From: Phycisphaerae bacterium
GTDB taxonomy: Bacteria; Planctomycetota; Phycisphaerae; Phycisphaerales; UBA1924
Direction of reading: 5' to 3'
DNA: 64,000 nucleotides
Assembly (NCBI GenBank): GCA_030426395.1
Contig: JAUHYE010000003.1
Span: 21,005 to 85,004 of the forward strand
Shown: one piece after another, positions 26,658-36,257 of the stretch
How the letters are laid out: each line of letters opens with the position of its first letter
Numbering within the stretch: the first letter of the stretch is position 1
Position numbers and translations under genes: made by a program
The notes under the pieces: model-generated
The model's input: only the letters and a program-made list of their open reading frames with translations
Told to the model about the DNA's origin: nothing
The model's database searches: none

Positions 26658-27795
26658 ACGGCGTCCGATCCCGCGTCGACACCACGCACTCGACCTTGGG
26701 CAGCAGGTCGACAAGGCGGTCGCGCAGGCGCGGGAGGTAGCCGCGCTCGGTGTTGGTGTGGCCGGCCAGCAACACGCCGCAGTCCTTGCGGAGCAGCTCG
26801 AGGGCCTCGTGGTGGGTCATCTCGCCGGTGACGAAGAGCTCGCAGCCCGAGGCCAGGGCCGCGGCCCGCAGCGACGCGCCCGCGCCGGGGATGACGCCCA
26901 CCGTGCGCACGGGCTTGTTCACGTCGCCGTCCACCGCCGCCACCTTGACGGCCGGGATGCCCAGGAAGGTCTTCAGCCGGTCGGCGATCTCGGCTGGCGC
27001 AGCGGGGCGGTCGAGCACCAGGCGACGCCCCGCGCCGGCGTGGCGCACGGGCTCGGGTAACAGCTCGTAGAGGTCGACGGCCGGCTCTTCATACGGGTGG
27101 AACTGCCGCAGCGTCTCCATCGCGATCGGCAGGGCGGCCTTCGAGCAGACCATCTCGAGGCGCAGCTCTTCGACGCGTTCGAGCTGGCCGATCTCGCCGA
27201 CGGCGGGGTTGGCCTCGTCGTTCGCAAAGAAGGTGCCCGTGCCCTTGCCTCCAAAGGAACACGCGGTGTAGGCCCCGATGATGCCCGCGCCGGCGCTGGC
27301 CAGGGCGTTACGCACCTGGTCGGCGTCCTTGTGGGGCACGAAGGTCACGATCTTGATCTCTCGGCTGCCCGGCTGCTCGAGGTGGGGGGTCAGAGCCCGC
27401 ACGTCCCCCGCGATGGCGCCCTCGGTCTTCGAGCCGCTGATGGCCTCGCACAGCCAGTCTGTCATGCCGCCTGGGGCCGCGTCGAGGCTGCTGTGGGGGC
27501 TCACCACCGCCATTCCGGCAGAGACGGCCTCAAGGAGCATCTTGCCCATGGCCGTCTCGTCGGTCAGGCTCTTGATGGGGTGGAAGATGGGCGGGTGGTA
27601 GGCCAGGATGGCCGATGCGCCGGCTGCCTTGGCCTCCTCGAGCACGCCGGGGGCCAGGTCGATGGTCAACAGCACGGGCCCGGTGAGGGCCTGCGAACGC
27701 GAGCCGATGATGAGGCCGACGTTGTCCCATTTGCCCGCGTAGCTGAGGGGCGCGAAGGACTCCAGAGCGTTGAGCAGGTCGCCGACGTGTGCCAT
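26644..27795 (-). CDS. NIF3/YbgI-family dinuclear metal protein
   Basis: A 383-residue protein of the NIF3 family (also annotated GTP cyclohydrolase 1 type 2). It has SYAGKWDNVGLIIGS, AYHPPIFHPIKSL, VVSPHSSLDAAPGGMTDWL, the CutA-like insert of the long form (KIVTFVPHKDADQVRNALASAGAG to FHPYEEPAVDLYEL), and the C-terminal metal residues in FVTGEMTHHEALELL and AGHTNTERGYLPRL. ATG 27795 (MAHVGDLLNALE) is the natural start; the track's 28107 runs into ispE. The true biochemical role of the family is poorly defined. Confidence 0.88.
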   Translation of the reverse strand: MAHVGDLLNALESFAPLSYAGKWDNVGLIIGSRSQALTGPVLLTIDLAPGVLEEAKAAGASAILAYHPPIFHPIKSLTDETAMGKMLLEAVSAGMAVVSPHSSLDAAPGGMTDWLCEAISGSKTEGAIAGDVRALTPHLEQPGSREIKIVTFVPHKDADQVRNALASAGAGIIGAYTACSFGGKGTGTFFANDEANPAVGEIGQLERVEELRLEMVCSKAALPIAMETLRQFHPYEEPAVDLYELLPEPVRHAGAGRRLVLDRPAAPAEIADRLKTFLGIPAVKVAAVDGDVNKPVRTVGVIPGAGASLRAAALASGCELFVTGEMTHHEALELLRKDCGVLLAGHTNTERGYLPRLRDRLVDLLPKVECVVSTRDRTPFTWM

Positions 27796-27842
27796 GGGCG
27801 ATGGTACGGACGTGGGGGGGCAAATGGTCGATAGGCTTGGCG

Positions 27843-28718
27843 ATGAGCCGGCTGAGCCTGAGAGCCTTCGCGAAGCTGAACCTGGCCTTGGCCGTCGCGC
27901 CGCCGGAGCGCGATGGGCCGCGCAGGGGCTGGCACCGGATCTGTTCCTGGATGCACGCCATCGACCTGCACGACGACGTGACGGTCGAGGTCGATCGTTC
28001 GCTGACGGGGCCGACGCTGGACACCCGGTGGGCCGACGACGCACCGGTGCACGCGGGCGAGGCATTGGCGTGGCCGGTGGAGAAGGACCTGGCCTACCGG
28101 GCGGCATTGCTGCTAGGCGAAAAGGCCCCGCTGCGGATCACGGTCCGCAAACGCATCCCCGACGGCGGCGGCTTGGGCGGCGGCAGCAGCGATGCGGCGG
28201 CCGTGCTCAGGGCGGGGGATGCGCTGCTGGGGCTCAACCTCGGCCCCGCGAAGCTCCGCGAGCTCGCCATGACGCTGGGCAGCGACATCGCGTTCTTCAT
28301 CGGCGACACCGACCCGAGCCTCGACGCCCCGCCCAGGCCGGCGATCGTGAGCGGGTTTGGGGAATCGATCGAGCGGTTGGCGGCACCGGCGGAGGCGATC
28401 GATGCCACGCTGGCGTTCCCAACTTTCGGCTGCGCGACCGGAGAGGTGTATCACGCCTTCGATGGCGCGGACCCCGGGCCTTTGCGCGAGGCCGAGGTGC
28501 GGTCGCTGGCGATGCAGTCGCCGCGGGTGGCGGGTTTGTTCAATGACCTGGCGGCGGCGGCAGAGGCGGTGCGGCCGGAACTGAAGACGCTGCGGAGCGA
28601 ACTTATCCACGGCTGGGAGGCCCCGGTCCACGTCACCGGCAGCGGCTCGACGCTGTTCGCCATCGGCACGCACGCACCATCCAAGGCCGTCAAGACCTTG
28701 AACGTCCACCTGATCTAA
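27843..28718 (+). CDS. ispE: 4-diphosphocytidyl-2-C-methyl-D-erythritol kinase
   Basis: GHMP kinase of the MEP isoprenoid pathway, 291 residues. The ATP-binding motif is IPDGGGLGGGSSDAAAVL, the substrate Lys region is RAFAKLNLALAV, and VHVTGSGSTLFAI is GHMP motif 3. ATG 27843 (MSRLSL) is preferred to 27789. The stop and the next start overlap as TAATG, so translation is coupled to the ROK kinase. No other MEP genes are nearby. Confidence 0.93.
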   Translation: MSRLSLRAFAKLNLALAVAPPERDGPRRGWHRICSWMHAIDLHDDVTVEVDRSLTGPTLDTRWADDAPVHAGEALAWPVEKDLAYRAALLLGEKAPLRITVRKRIPDGGGLGGGSSDAAAVLRAGDALLGLNLGPAKLRELAMTLGSDIAFFIGDTDPSLDAPPRPAIVSGFGESIERLAAPAEAIDATLAFPTFGCATGEVYHAFDGADPGPLREAEVRSLAMQSPRVAGLFNDLAAAAEAVRPELKTLRSELIHGWEAPVHVTGSGSTLFAIGTHAPSKAVKTLNVHLI

Positions 28719-29650
28719 TGACAACCCTGCCCGACCAACCCGACTCCTACCTCGTCGGCGTCGACGTCGGCGCGACGGGATTGCGCGCGGGTGTGATTGA
28801 TGGGGCGGGGCATGTCATCGCACGTGTCAAGCACGCAACACCAAAGGATCCCGATGAGGCGGTGAGAGTCATCGCCACCGCCGTCGCGTGCGCGTGCGAA
28901 GAGGCCGGCATCGCACTGCCGCCAGCCGTCGGCCTGGGCGTGCCCGGCCCGGTCGTGGGCAACACCATCACCGCCTCGGTCAACCTCGGCTGGCGTGACG
29001 TGCCGCTGGGCGACATGGTGCGCGAGCATCTTGGCGTGCCGGCGGTGCTGATCAACGACGTCAACGCGGCCGCGCTGGCCGAACAACGCCTGGGTGCCGC
29101 ACGGGGCGAGTCGGACATGATCGCGCTGTGGATCGGCACCGGCGTGGGCGGTGGGGCGGTCTTGGGCGGCGAGGTCTACCTGGGTATCGACGGCGTCGCG
29201 GTCGAGGCGGGTCACATCATCATCAACGCCGATGGGCCGGCCGAAGCGCGAACGGTCGAGCAATGCTGCTCGCGGCGGGCGATTGTCGAGGCGGTGCGAA
29301 GGGGCATGGCCGAGGGCCTGGCAAGCTCCGTGAAGGAAGCCACGCCGCAGGCCATCGCCGACGCGTACCGGCAGGGCGACGACTTGTGCGTGACCGTCGC
29401 GGACAACGCGCTTCGGATGGTGGGCTCGGCCGCGGCCAGTTGCTGCGCCATGCTCGGGCCCAGCGTGGTGGTGGTGGGGGGAGCGCTGGTCGAGGCCATC
29501 GGGCCGGCGGTCGCCGAGGTGGTGGGCCGGGCCGCCAATGCCGACGCCTTCCCGCCCGGCCGGTCGCTGTCGGTCCGCCAGGCGGTGTTCGGCGACGACG
29601 CGGGGCTCATCGGCGCGGCCCTGCACACCGCCCGTACAATGGGCCGATGA
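28718..29650 (+). CDS. ROK-family sugar kinase (glucokinase-like)
   Basis: A 310-residue ASKHA kinase: phosphate-1 motif GVDVGATGLRAGVIDG, GLGVPGPVVGNTI, the catalytic Asp in VLINDVNAAALAEQ, and the adenosine motif IGTGVGGGAVLGG. The usual ROK zinc motif (CxCGxxGCxE) is degraded to EARTVEQCCSRRAIVE, so zinc binding is doubtful. Members phosphorylate glucose or N-acetylated hexoses. Middle gene of the ispE-ROK-M20 unit, overlapping both neighbours. Confidence 0.87.
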   Translation: MTTLPDQPDSYLVGVDVGATGLRAGVIDGAGHVIARVKHATPKDPDEAVRVIATAVACACEEAGIALPPAVGLGVPGPVVGNTITASVNLGWRDVPLGDMVREHLGVPAVLINDVNAAALAEQRLGAARGESDMIALWIGTGVGGGAVLGGEVYLGIDGVAVEAGHIIINADGPAEARTVEQCCSRRAIVEAVRRGMAEGLASSVKEATPQAIADAYRQGDDLCVTVADNALRMVGSAAASCCAMLGPSVVVVGGALVEAIGPAVAEVVGRAANADAFPPGRSLSVRQAVFGDDAGLIGAALHTARTMGR

Positions 29651-30879
29651 CCACGAGCTCGACGACTTCCATGCCGCTTTCGCAGACACTCTCGCAACTG
29701 ATCAAGGCCGACACGCCCCGCCTGACCGAGCTGCGCCGCGAGTTCCACAAGAACCCCGAGCTGAGCAACAACGAGCACGCAACGGCCAAACGCATCGAGG
29801 CCGAGCTGCGCGAGCTGGGGCTCGAGATCAAGACCGGCCTGGCGACCAACGGCACCGGCATCATCGCCTATCTGCCCGCGACGGCGAGCACGACCGAGAC
29901 CATCGCGCTGCGGGCCGACATCGACGCCCTGCCTATCACCGAGAGCACCGGCAAGGCGTACGCGTCGACCAACCCCGGCGTGATGCACGCCTGCGGGCAC
30001 GACGGGCACACCGCCATTCTGCTCGGTGTCGCTCGCGCGCTCACGCAGCTCGACGAGCGGCCCAACAACGTGCTCTTCCTATTCCAGCCGGCCGAGGAGG
30101 ATGGTGGCGGGGCGGAGGTCATGTGCGAGCAGGGTGTGCTCAAGGGTGCCAATGGCGGCGGCCTGGGCGAGCCGGTGACGCGCATCTATGGCCTGCACGG
30201 CTGGCCGCGAATGGAGCTGGGCAAGATCGGCACGCGCCCGGGCCCCCTCATGGCCAGCACCGACGACTTTGACGTGCGCATCATCGGCCGCGGTGGGCAC
30301 GCGGCCATGCCGCACTTGGCCAAGGACCCGATCGTTGCGGCAAGCGCCGTGGTGATGGCGCTCCAGACGATCGCGTCGCGCAGCGTGAATCCCAACGATG
30401 CCGGCGTCATCACCGTTGGCCAATTCCAGGCCGGCACGGCCAACAACATCATTCCCGACAGCGCGCGCATCGTCGGCACCATCCGTGCACTCAACGACGA
30501 CACCCGTGCGCTGCTGACCGAGCGATTCCGCCAGGTCGTCTCGTCGACCGCCGCCGCCCACGGCTGCACGGCCGAGATTGAATGGCACCCTGGCTACCCC
30601 GTCACGGCGAACGACCCGGAGAGCACCGAGCACGTTCTCGAGATTGCGCGCAAGACTATCGGCGGCGACATGGTCGAACTCGTACCCGAGGCCAGCATGG
30701 GCGGCGAGGACTTCAGCTACTACGGCCATCACGTGCCGGCATGCTTCTTCCTGCTCGGGCTACTACCCGATGGGGCCGACGCGGACGCCGTGCCGCTGCT
30801 GCACCAGCCGGGCTTCGACTTCAACGAAGACGCCCTACCCATCGGCGTTCGGCTTATGTGCGCCCTCGCAACCGCCTGA
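29647..30879 (+). CDS. M20-family amidohydrolase/peptidase
   Basis: A 410-residue zinc amidohydrolase of the AmhX/hippuricase type. Metal site and core motifs: ELRREFHKNPELSNNE, IALRADIDALPITE, MHACGHDGHTA, LFQPAEEDGGG (catalytic Glu) and SMGGEDFSYY. Relatives cleave N-acyl amino acids; the substrate is not known. Start ATG 29647 overlaps the kinase stop as ATGA; the track ORF from 29128 is the same frame read too far upstream. Confidence 0.91.
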   Translation: MTTSSTTSMPLSQTLSQLIKADTPRLTELRREFHKNPELSNNEHATAKRIEAELRELGLEIKTGLATNGTGIIAYLPATASTTETIALRADIDALPITESTGKAYASTNPGVMHACGHDGHTAILLGVARALTQLDERPNNVLFLFQPAEEDGGGAEVMCEQGVLKGANGGGLGEPVTRIYGLHGWPRMELGKIGTRPGPLMASTDDFDVRIIGRGGHAAMPHLAKDPIVAASAVVMALQTIASRSVNPNDAGVITVGQFQAGTANNIIPDSARIVGTIRALNDDTRALLTERFRQVVSSTAAAHGCTAEIEWHPGYPVTANDPESTEHVLEIARKTIGGDMVELVPEASMGGEDFSYYGHHVPACFFLLGLLPDGADADAVPLLHQPGFDFNEDALPIGVRLMCALATA

Positions 30880-30993
30880 GGCTCGCCCCGGTAACGCATC
30901 GGCCAGCATTGGCCTTATGTGCTCCCAGCGTTGGGGGACGCCGCGCGGCGGGGTATGCCGCGCACACGCACCATTGATCCGTAGGAGAGACCG

Positions 30994-31692
30994 ATGCTCG
31001 CCAAGCGCACCATGTTGTCCGCCCTGGGCCTGTCCATGTTTGCCGGCGTCGCCAACGCCCAGCTCGTCACCATCACGCCCGACGAGCCGCTGACCATCCT
31101 GTTCCGCACGCCCGCGGGCGCCACGCCGACGCCCGACATGTTCGTCGTGCTGTTCGGCATCACGCAGTCGGGCGGCACCGGCCTTCGCACCGCCGACATC
31201 TACGACGGCGACACGCACCTGGGCACGCACGCGACCGCACAGTTCGGCGGCGTCGTGGGCGGGCTGAGCCTCAGCCCGGGCATCTGCTTCCGCGAGCCGA
31301 CCTGCATCTGGGATTTCTTCGAGGCCGGTGATCTGGATATGAGCACGTTCATCGACGGCAGCGAAGAGGGCAAGATCGTCTGGCGCATCGAGAGCGGATT
31401 CCTTGAATTCGAATCGGCCAATCTGGCCATCGATTGGGGCCAGGGCTTCATGCCGTCCTGGTACCGCAACTCCAACCCTCGCCCCGAGGTCATCGACTTC
31501 TATGTTGGCGAGATCGTGGAATGTCGCGTCGACCTCGATGGCGACGGCAGCCTGACCATCTTCGACTTCCTCGCGTTCCAGAACGCCTTCGACGCGGGCG
31601 ACCTGTCTACCGCCGACTTCGACGGTGATGGCTCGCTGACGATCTTCGACTTCCTCGCATTCCAGAACGAGTTCGATGCCGGCTGCGAGTAA
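30994..31692 (+). CDS. Short secreted protein with dockerin-like tag
   Basis: A 232-residue exported protein: signal peptide MLAKRTMLSALGLSMFAGVANA with TAGGAGAG upstream; an unassigned domain of about 150 residues; then the double tag, LDGDGSLTIFDFLAFQN and FDGDGSLTIFDFLAFQN, ending DAGCE. The tag is almost identical to those at 15.9, 59, 60 and 62 kb, while the N-terminal domain is unrelated to theirs. A terminator follows. Confidence 0.85.
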   Translation: MLAKRTMLSALGLSMFAGVANAQLVTITPDEPLTILFRTPAGATPTPDMFVVLFGITQSGGTGLRTADIYDGDTHLGTHATAQFGGVVGGLSLSPGICFREPTCIWDFFEAGDLDMSTFIDGSEEGKIVWRIESGFLEFESANLAIDWGQGFMPSWYRNSNPRPEVIDFYVGEIVECRVDLDGDGSLTIFDFLAFQNAFDAGDLSTADFDGDGSLTIFDFLAFQNEFDAGCE

Positions 31693-31720
31693 GCCAAAGA
31701 AGTTCTGACAGAACTCCACA

Positions 31721-31751
31721 CCGCCGGCAACACGCCGGCGGCGTTTTGTTT
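31721..31751 (+). terminator. Rho-independent terminator after the short tagged protein
   Basis: Stem CCGCCGG/CCGGCGG with loop CAACACG followed by CGTTTTGTTT, about 30 bases after the stop. Confidence 0.83.
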
Positions 31752-31773
31752 GTGCCCGCAGCTCAAAACCGTA

Positions 31774-34700
31774 CTACCGCCGCATCGTGCGACCGTTGCC
31801 ATTTCCACCACCGCCGTAGCCGTTGTTGCGGCGCTTGTCCTGCATGTCAACAGCCACGCCCTCGAACAGCCGGGCCGACTGCGGGCCCAGAACGCCCTCG
31901 ACACCCGCGATGAACGCCGGCTCGAGGCGTACGCGCGACGGGTTCGTCGACGGCACCGCAACCGGCTCGTGCTCGCCGATGCACACGACGACTTCGAGCG
32001 GCGAGGTTGGCCCGTCGATAGACGCGCCGTTCTGCTTCGATGCGTCGTGCCCGCGCGCCAATTCGTGCACGGTCTCGAGCGCCGCTGGCCCATTGCCGTT
32101 CAGGCGGCTGTCGCGGACGTATAACCGCAGCTTGCCGCCCTCGAGCGGCACGGCCTCGATGGGCGTCATCTGCTCGACGATGATCTGGGCGTCACCGCGC
32201 GAGCGATCGAGCCGACCCAGGATAAACTTGGGCGAGTCGTCCTCGAGCAGGTGGTGGTACTTCTGGTAGGCGTCGGTGAACAACACGGCGTCGGCGGTGC
32301 CCGTCGTATCCTCGACGGTCAGGATGCCCATCTTCTGCCCCGCGCTGCGTCCGCTGCGCGCGACGATCACGCGCGTGCTCTGCACCATGATGCCCGCGAT
32401 CACCCGGCGGCCCTGCTCCACTCCGGCCAACTGCCCGAGTTCGTGTGTCGCAAACGCGCGGATCCATGGCCCCCATTGCTCGAGTGGATGGCTCGAGACA
32501 TAAAACCCAAGCGTGTCCTTCTCATTACGGAGGGTTTCCTGCTCACCCCACGGCTCGACGTTGATGAGTGCGGGCGAGGGGATCTCTTCGGTCGCCGCGC
32601 CACCACCGAACAAGCCGCCCTGCCCCGCCGCACGGTCGGCCGCCGCACTTTGGCCCGCGCTCACGGCGCTCTCGATCGACGCGACCATCGCAGCCCGCTG
32701 CTCGCGGGAATGCACGTTGTCGAACGCGCCGGCCTTCACCAAGCTCTCGATCGTCGCCTTGTTCACGCTGCGCAGCGGGATGCGCTCGCAGAAGTCGAAC
32801 AGGTCCTTGAACGGCTCGGGCCCGTTCTCCCCCTTGCGCGCGGTGACGATGGCCTCGATCGCGCCCGCACCGGCACCCTTGATGGCCTTCATGCCGAAGC
32901 GGATGTGGCCGTGGGCGGCGTCGTGCGGTTCGTCTTGGGCGTACACCACCTCGAAATCCTGGCCCGACAGGTTGATGTCGGGCGGCGCGACGTCGATGCC
33001 AGTGCGCAGCACCTCGCCGGTCTTTGGATCGATGACGCGGGTGCGCTTGCAGTCCTCGAGGTACGGCAACCAGTCGGCGACCTTCTGGGCCTGGCTCTCG
33101 AAGCTCAAAAACGCCGCCATGTACGGAGCCGGGAAGTACGTCTTGAGGTACGCAGTCTGGTACGCCACGATCGCGTACCCGGTGCTGTGGCTCTTGTTGA
33201 AGCCGTAGCCGGCGAACTTGAGGATCAGCTCGAACAGCTCCTGCGCCTTGTCCGCGGTCAGGCCTTTCTTGCCAGCTCCCTCGACGAACTTGGGCCGCTC
33301 GGCCTCGATGATCTTCTCTTTCTTCTTGCTGATCGCCTTGATGAGCGAGTATGCCGCGCGCAGCGGGATACCGCCCAACTCGTGGACGATCTGCATTACC
33401 TGCTCCTGGTACACCATCACGCCGTACGTCTCGGCGGTGAAGCGATCGACGATCTCGTGTACCGTCGGCACCGGCGCCTGCCCATGCTTGCGCCGATTGT
33501 AATCGGGGATCAGGTCCATCGGCCCCGGGCGGAACAGCGCGTTGGCGGCGATAAGGTCTTCGAGGCGGTCGGGCTTCATCTCCATCAGCAAGCGACGCAT
33601 GCCGCCCGACTCGAACTGGAACACGCCCGTGGTGTCACCGCGCGAGAACATCTCGAAGACGGTGGGGTTGTCGTACGTCAGGCGGTCGAGGTCCAGCGGG
33701 TGCGGCCCGCCGTCGCCCTTCTCGCGACCGACGGCCCTGTAGATCGCCTCCTCGTCCATCGCGCCTGTGATGAGCGACCGCGCGCGCTCGATCACGCTCA
33801 GCGTGCGCAAGCCGAGGAAGTCCATCTTCAGCAGGCCCATCTTCTCGCAGGTGGGGCCGTCCCATTGCGTGATGGCCTCGTCCTCGCCGCCGCCGCTCTG
33901 CTTGTATAGCGGCACCAGCTCGTGCAGCGGCCGCGTCGCGACGATCACGCCCGCCGCGTGCACGCTGGCGTGGCGGGCCTGGCCTTCCATCACCTTCGCG
34001 TTGGCGATGAGCCGCTGGATGGTCTCCTTGTCGGCGTGCTGCTCGGGAGGCAGCTTGTCATTGATCTTCGCCAGCGCCGCGGGCTTGCCGGCGGCGATGT
34101 CGGCCCACTCGGGGTCCTCCGCCTCGGCCTTGTCCAGCGTCATCCCGAGTTGCTCGGGAATGGCCTTGGCCAGGCGATCGGCCGCGGGCAGGCTGATCGC
34201 CAGCACGCGCGCCACGTCGCGTACGGCAGCCCGCGCCTTGAGCGTCCCGAACGTGATGATCTGCGCCACGTGCCCGTACTTCTCGCGCACGTAGCGGATG
34301 ACGTCGCCGCGCCCGTCCTGGCACAGGTCGATATCGATATCGGGATACTCGCTGCGATCCGGATCGGTGAACCGCTCGAAGAGCAGCCCATACTTCACCG
34401 GGCAGGCGTTGGATAAACCCAGCACGTACCCCGCCATCGTGCCCACGCCCGAGCCACGGGCCAGAGCCGGGATGCCCTTGGCACGACCCCAGTTCACGAA
34501 GTCCCACACAATCAGGAAGTACGCGCTGATGCCCTTGTCGGCCAGGATCCGCAGCTCGCGGTTGAGACGGGCCCACTTGTCGAACGCATCCGCATCGGCC
34601 GCCTTCTCGCGCGCCGTGTCGGTGCCGTCGGCGCCCTCGGCGTGCTCGTGCTTGTGCGCGGTGATCTCGGGCCCGTAGCGCCACACCATGCCGCCCTCGG

Positions 34701-35847
34701 CCAGCAGCCGCAGCGCCCCATCGCACTGCACGTTCAGCTCGTCGTGGTCCAGCCCCGCATCGGCCGCGGGCTCGAGCGTGAACCGGGCGCAGTAGTCCTT
34801 ATACCACGCTGTCAGGAAGCCGCTGTACTTGGGGTCGTCGTGGCTCGGCAGCTCGTCGGGCGTGCGCACCACGACAACAGGTGCGTGATTCGCGCCAATG
34901 GGCAGCTCGACATCGCACCGAGCCGCGATGCGGAGCGTGTTGTCGCACGCCTCGACGCCATCCTCACCGTACTCGCCCTCGAACAGCTCGCGCATCTGTT
35001 CTGGCGTCTTCACGTACAGCTCGGGCGTGTAGCGCAGCCTCTCCTGGTCGTGCTTGTTCTTGCCCATCGAGATGCAGATGAGCGTGTCGTGCGCGTCGTG
35101 GTCCTCGGCCCTCAAGAAGTGCGAATCGTTGTCGCACACCAGCGGCACGCCGTGCTTCTTGGCCAGCTCGATCACGTGCGGATTGATCGACACCTGCTCG
35201 GGGATGTGGTGCTGCATTTCGCAGTAGAACCGCGGGCCCGTCCCCTCGTCGGCGAAAACCCGCTTGTGCCACTCGACGCTCTCTTCGGCCGCCTCCCAAG
35301 AGGTCTGGCTCTGGTTGCGCACATAGGCCAGCAGGTGGTCGCCCAGTTCGCTGCCCAGGTGGCCGTTGATGGCGATCAGCCCGCTGCTGTGCTGCTCGAG
35401 CAGATCCCGATCGATCCGAGGCTTGAAGTAGAACCCCGTCAGGTACGCCTGGCTGCAGAGCAACATGAGGTTGTTCCAGCCCGTGATGTTCTCGGCCAGC
35501 AGCACCAGGTGGTACCCACCGTCGCTCACGCCGGTGTAGGTACGGTCCTGCCTCGGTCGGCCGGGGGGGCAGACGTACGCCTCGACGCCCAGGATGGGCC
35601 GGATGCCCCGCTGGCGGCAGGCCTCGTAGAAGGCCACCGCGCCGAACATGTTGCCATGATCGGTCACGGCCACCGCGGGCGTGCCCAGGTCCTTGATGCG
35701 GTCGGTCAGCCGGTCAACGCGGTTGCCGCCGTCGAGCAGCGAATACTCGGTATGCAGGTGGAGATGGGCGAAGCCGGTGCCGAGCTGTCCCAGAAGAGCC
35801 TCGGCAAGCCCATTGCTCGTATTTTGTTTGGGATTCTCGCTGCCCAT
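31774..35847 (-). CDS. dnaE: DNA polymerase III subunit alpha
   Basis: Catalytic subunit of the replicative polymerase, 1357 residues. The N-terminal PHP domain (FAHLHLHTEYSLLDG, AVTDHGNMFGAV) is followed by the palm with the catalytic Asp pair in YPDIDIDLCQDGR, GSGVGTMAGY in the fingers/palm, the tandem HhH region and a C-terminal OB-fold (GILTVEDTTGTADAVLFTDA). It is about 200 residues longer than E. coli DnaE, partly from an Asp/His/Glu-rich insert around residues 360-440 (TAHKHEHAEGADGTD). The start ATG has CGGAGG upstream. Confidence 0.96.
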   Translation of the reverse strand: MGSENPKQNTSNGLAEALLGQLGTGFAHLHLHTEYSLLDGGNRVDRLTDRIKDLGTPAVAVTDHGNMFGAVAFYEACRQRGIRPILGVEAYVCPPGRPRQDRTYTGVSDGGYHLVLLAENITGWNNLMLLCSQAYLTGFYFKPRIDRDLLEQHSSGLIAINGHLGSELGDHLLAYVRNQSQTSWEAAEESVEWHKRVFADEGTGPRFYCEMQHHIPEQVSINPHVIELAKKHGVPLVCDNDSHFLRAEDHDAHDTLICISMGKNKHDQERLRYTPELYVKTPEQMRELFEGEYGEDGVEACDNTLRIAARCDVELPIGANHAPVVVVRTPDELPSHDDPKYSGFLTAWYKDYCARFTLEPAADAGLDHDELNVQCDGALRLLAEGGMVWRYGPEITAHKHEHAEGADGTDTAREKAADADAFDKWARLNRELRILADKGISAYFLIVWDFVNWGRAKGIPALARGSGVGTMAGYVLGLSNACPVKYGLLFERFTDPDRSEYPDIDIDLCQDGRGDVIRYVREKYGHVAQIITFGTLKARAAVRDVARVLAISLPAADRLAKAIPEQLGMTLDKAEAEDPEWADIAAGKPAALAKINDKLPPEQHADKETIQRLIANAKVMEGQARHASVHAAGVIVATRPLHELVPLYKQSGGGEDEAITQWDGPTCEKMGLLKMDFLGLRTLSVIERARSLITGAMDEEAIYRAVGREKGDGGPHPLDLDRLTYDNPTVFEMFSRGDTTGVFQFESGGMRRLLMEMKPDRLEDLIAANALFRPGPMDLIPDYNRRKHGQAPVPTVHEIVDRFTAETYGVMVYQEQVMQIVHELGGIPLRAAYSLIKAISKKKEKIIEAERPKFVEGAGKKGLTADKAQELFELILKFAGYGFNKSHSTGYAIVAYQTAYLKTYFPAPYMAAFLSFESQAQKVADWLPYLEDCKRTRVIDPKTGEVLRTGIDVAPPDINLSGQDFEVVYAQDEPHDAAHGHIRFGMKAIKGAGAGAIEAIVTARKGENGPEPFKDLFDFCERIPLRSVNKATIESLVKAGAFDNVHSREQRAAMVASIESAVSAGQSAAADRAAGQGGLFGGGAATEEIPSPALINVEPWGEQETLRNEKDTLGFYVSSHPLEQWGPWIRAFATHELGQLAGVEQGRRVIAGIMVQSTRVIVARSGRSAGQKMGILTVEDTTGTADAVLFTDAYQKYHHLLEDDSPKFILGRLDRSRGDAQIIVEQMTPIEAVPLEGGKLRLYVRDSRLNGNGPAALETVHELARGHDASKQNGASIDGPTSPLEVVVCIGEHEPVAVPSTNPSRVRLEPAFIAGVEGVLGPQSARLFEGVAVDMQDKRRNNGYGGGGNGNGRTMRR

Positions 35848-36257
35848 GTCCGACGATCCTCCGTGATCCGTGCGGTAGACCGGTCACGGTAGCACATGCA
35901 CCCTTCGCCCAGCTGGCGAATACGTTAAAGGACCCATTTAAGCCCGATAACTGCACGAGTTGTCGCTTACCGGCGATTCTACCATAAATCCCTGCGAATT
36001 CAGGGGATCCGAGTGGGCATTTCTTCGCGTACCCACTATTGTCAAGTAGAGAGGAAGGGATGCGCGACGGAGCCGCTCGGCCTGGTCGCGATTCAGTCAA
36101 CTCGAAGAAGCGATCGGCACCTGGAAGGATCTCCGGGGCGATATGCGTGCCTCCCTGCTTGTCGGGATGGCTACCGACCCTCGGGCGTGCGTGAGGCCCG
36201 AGGTGCCGCGATTTTTGCGTCAGAGGCTCGAAAGAGAGAACCAAGGGAGAAGTGAAG
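35848..36257. other. Intergenic region between dnaE and the first thioester-type gene
   Basis: A 410-base divergent gap. The left part near dnaE is AT-rich (for example TACGTTAAAGGACCCATTTAA), likely promoter sequence. Two hairpins are visible: CCCTG/CAGGG around 35990-36005 and AGTGGG/CCCACT at 36012-36037. No coding ORF is convincing; the track ORFs 36013..36255 and 36143..36814 are read-throughs. Confidence 0.4.

Noticed and set aside
31701-31715. Inverted repeat AGTTCTG-A-CAGAACT
   Set aside because: Short and directly after the stop codon of the tagged protein, before a real terminator; probably part of the same 3' end structure.
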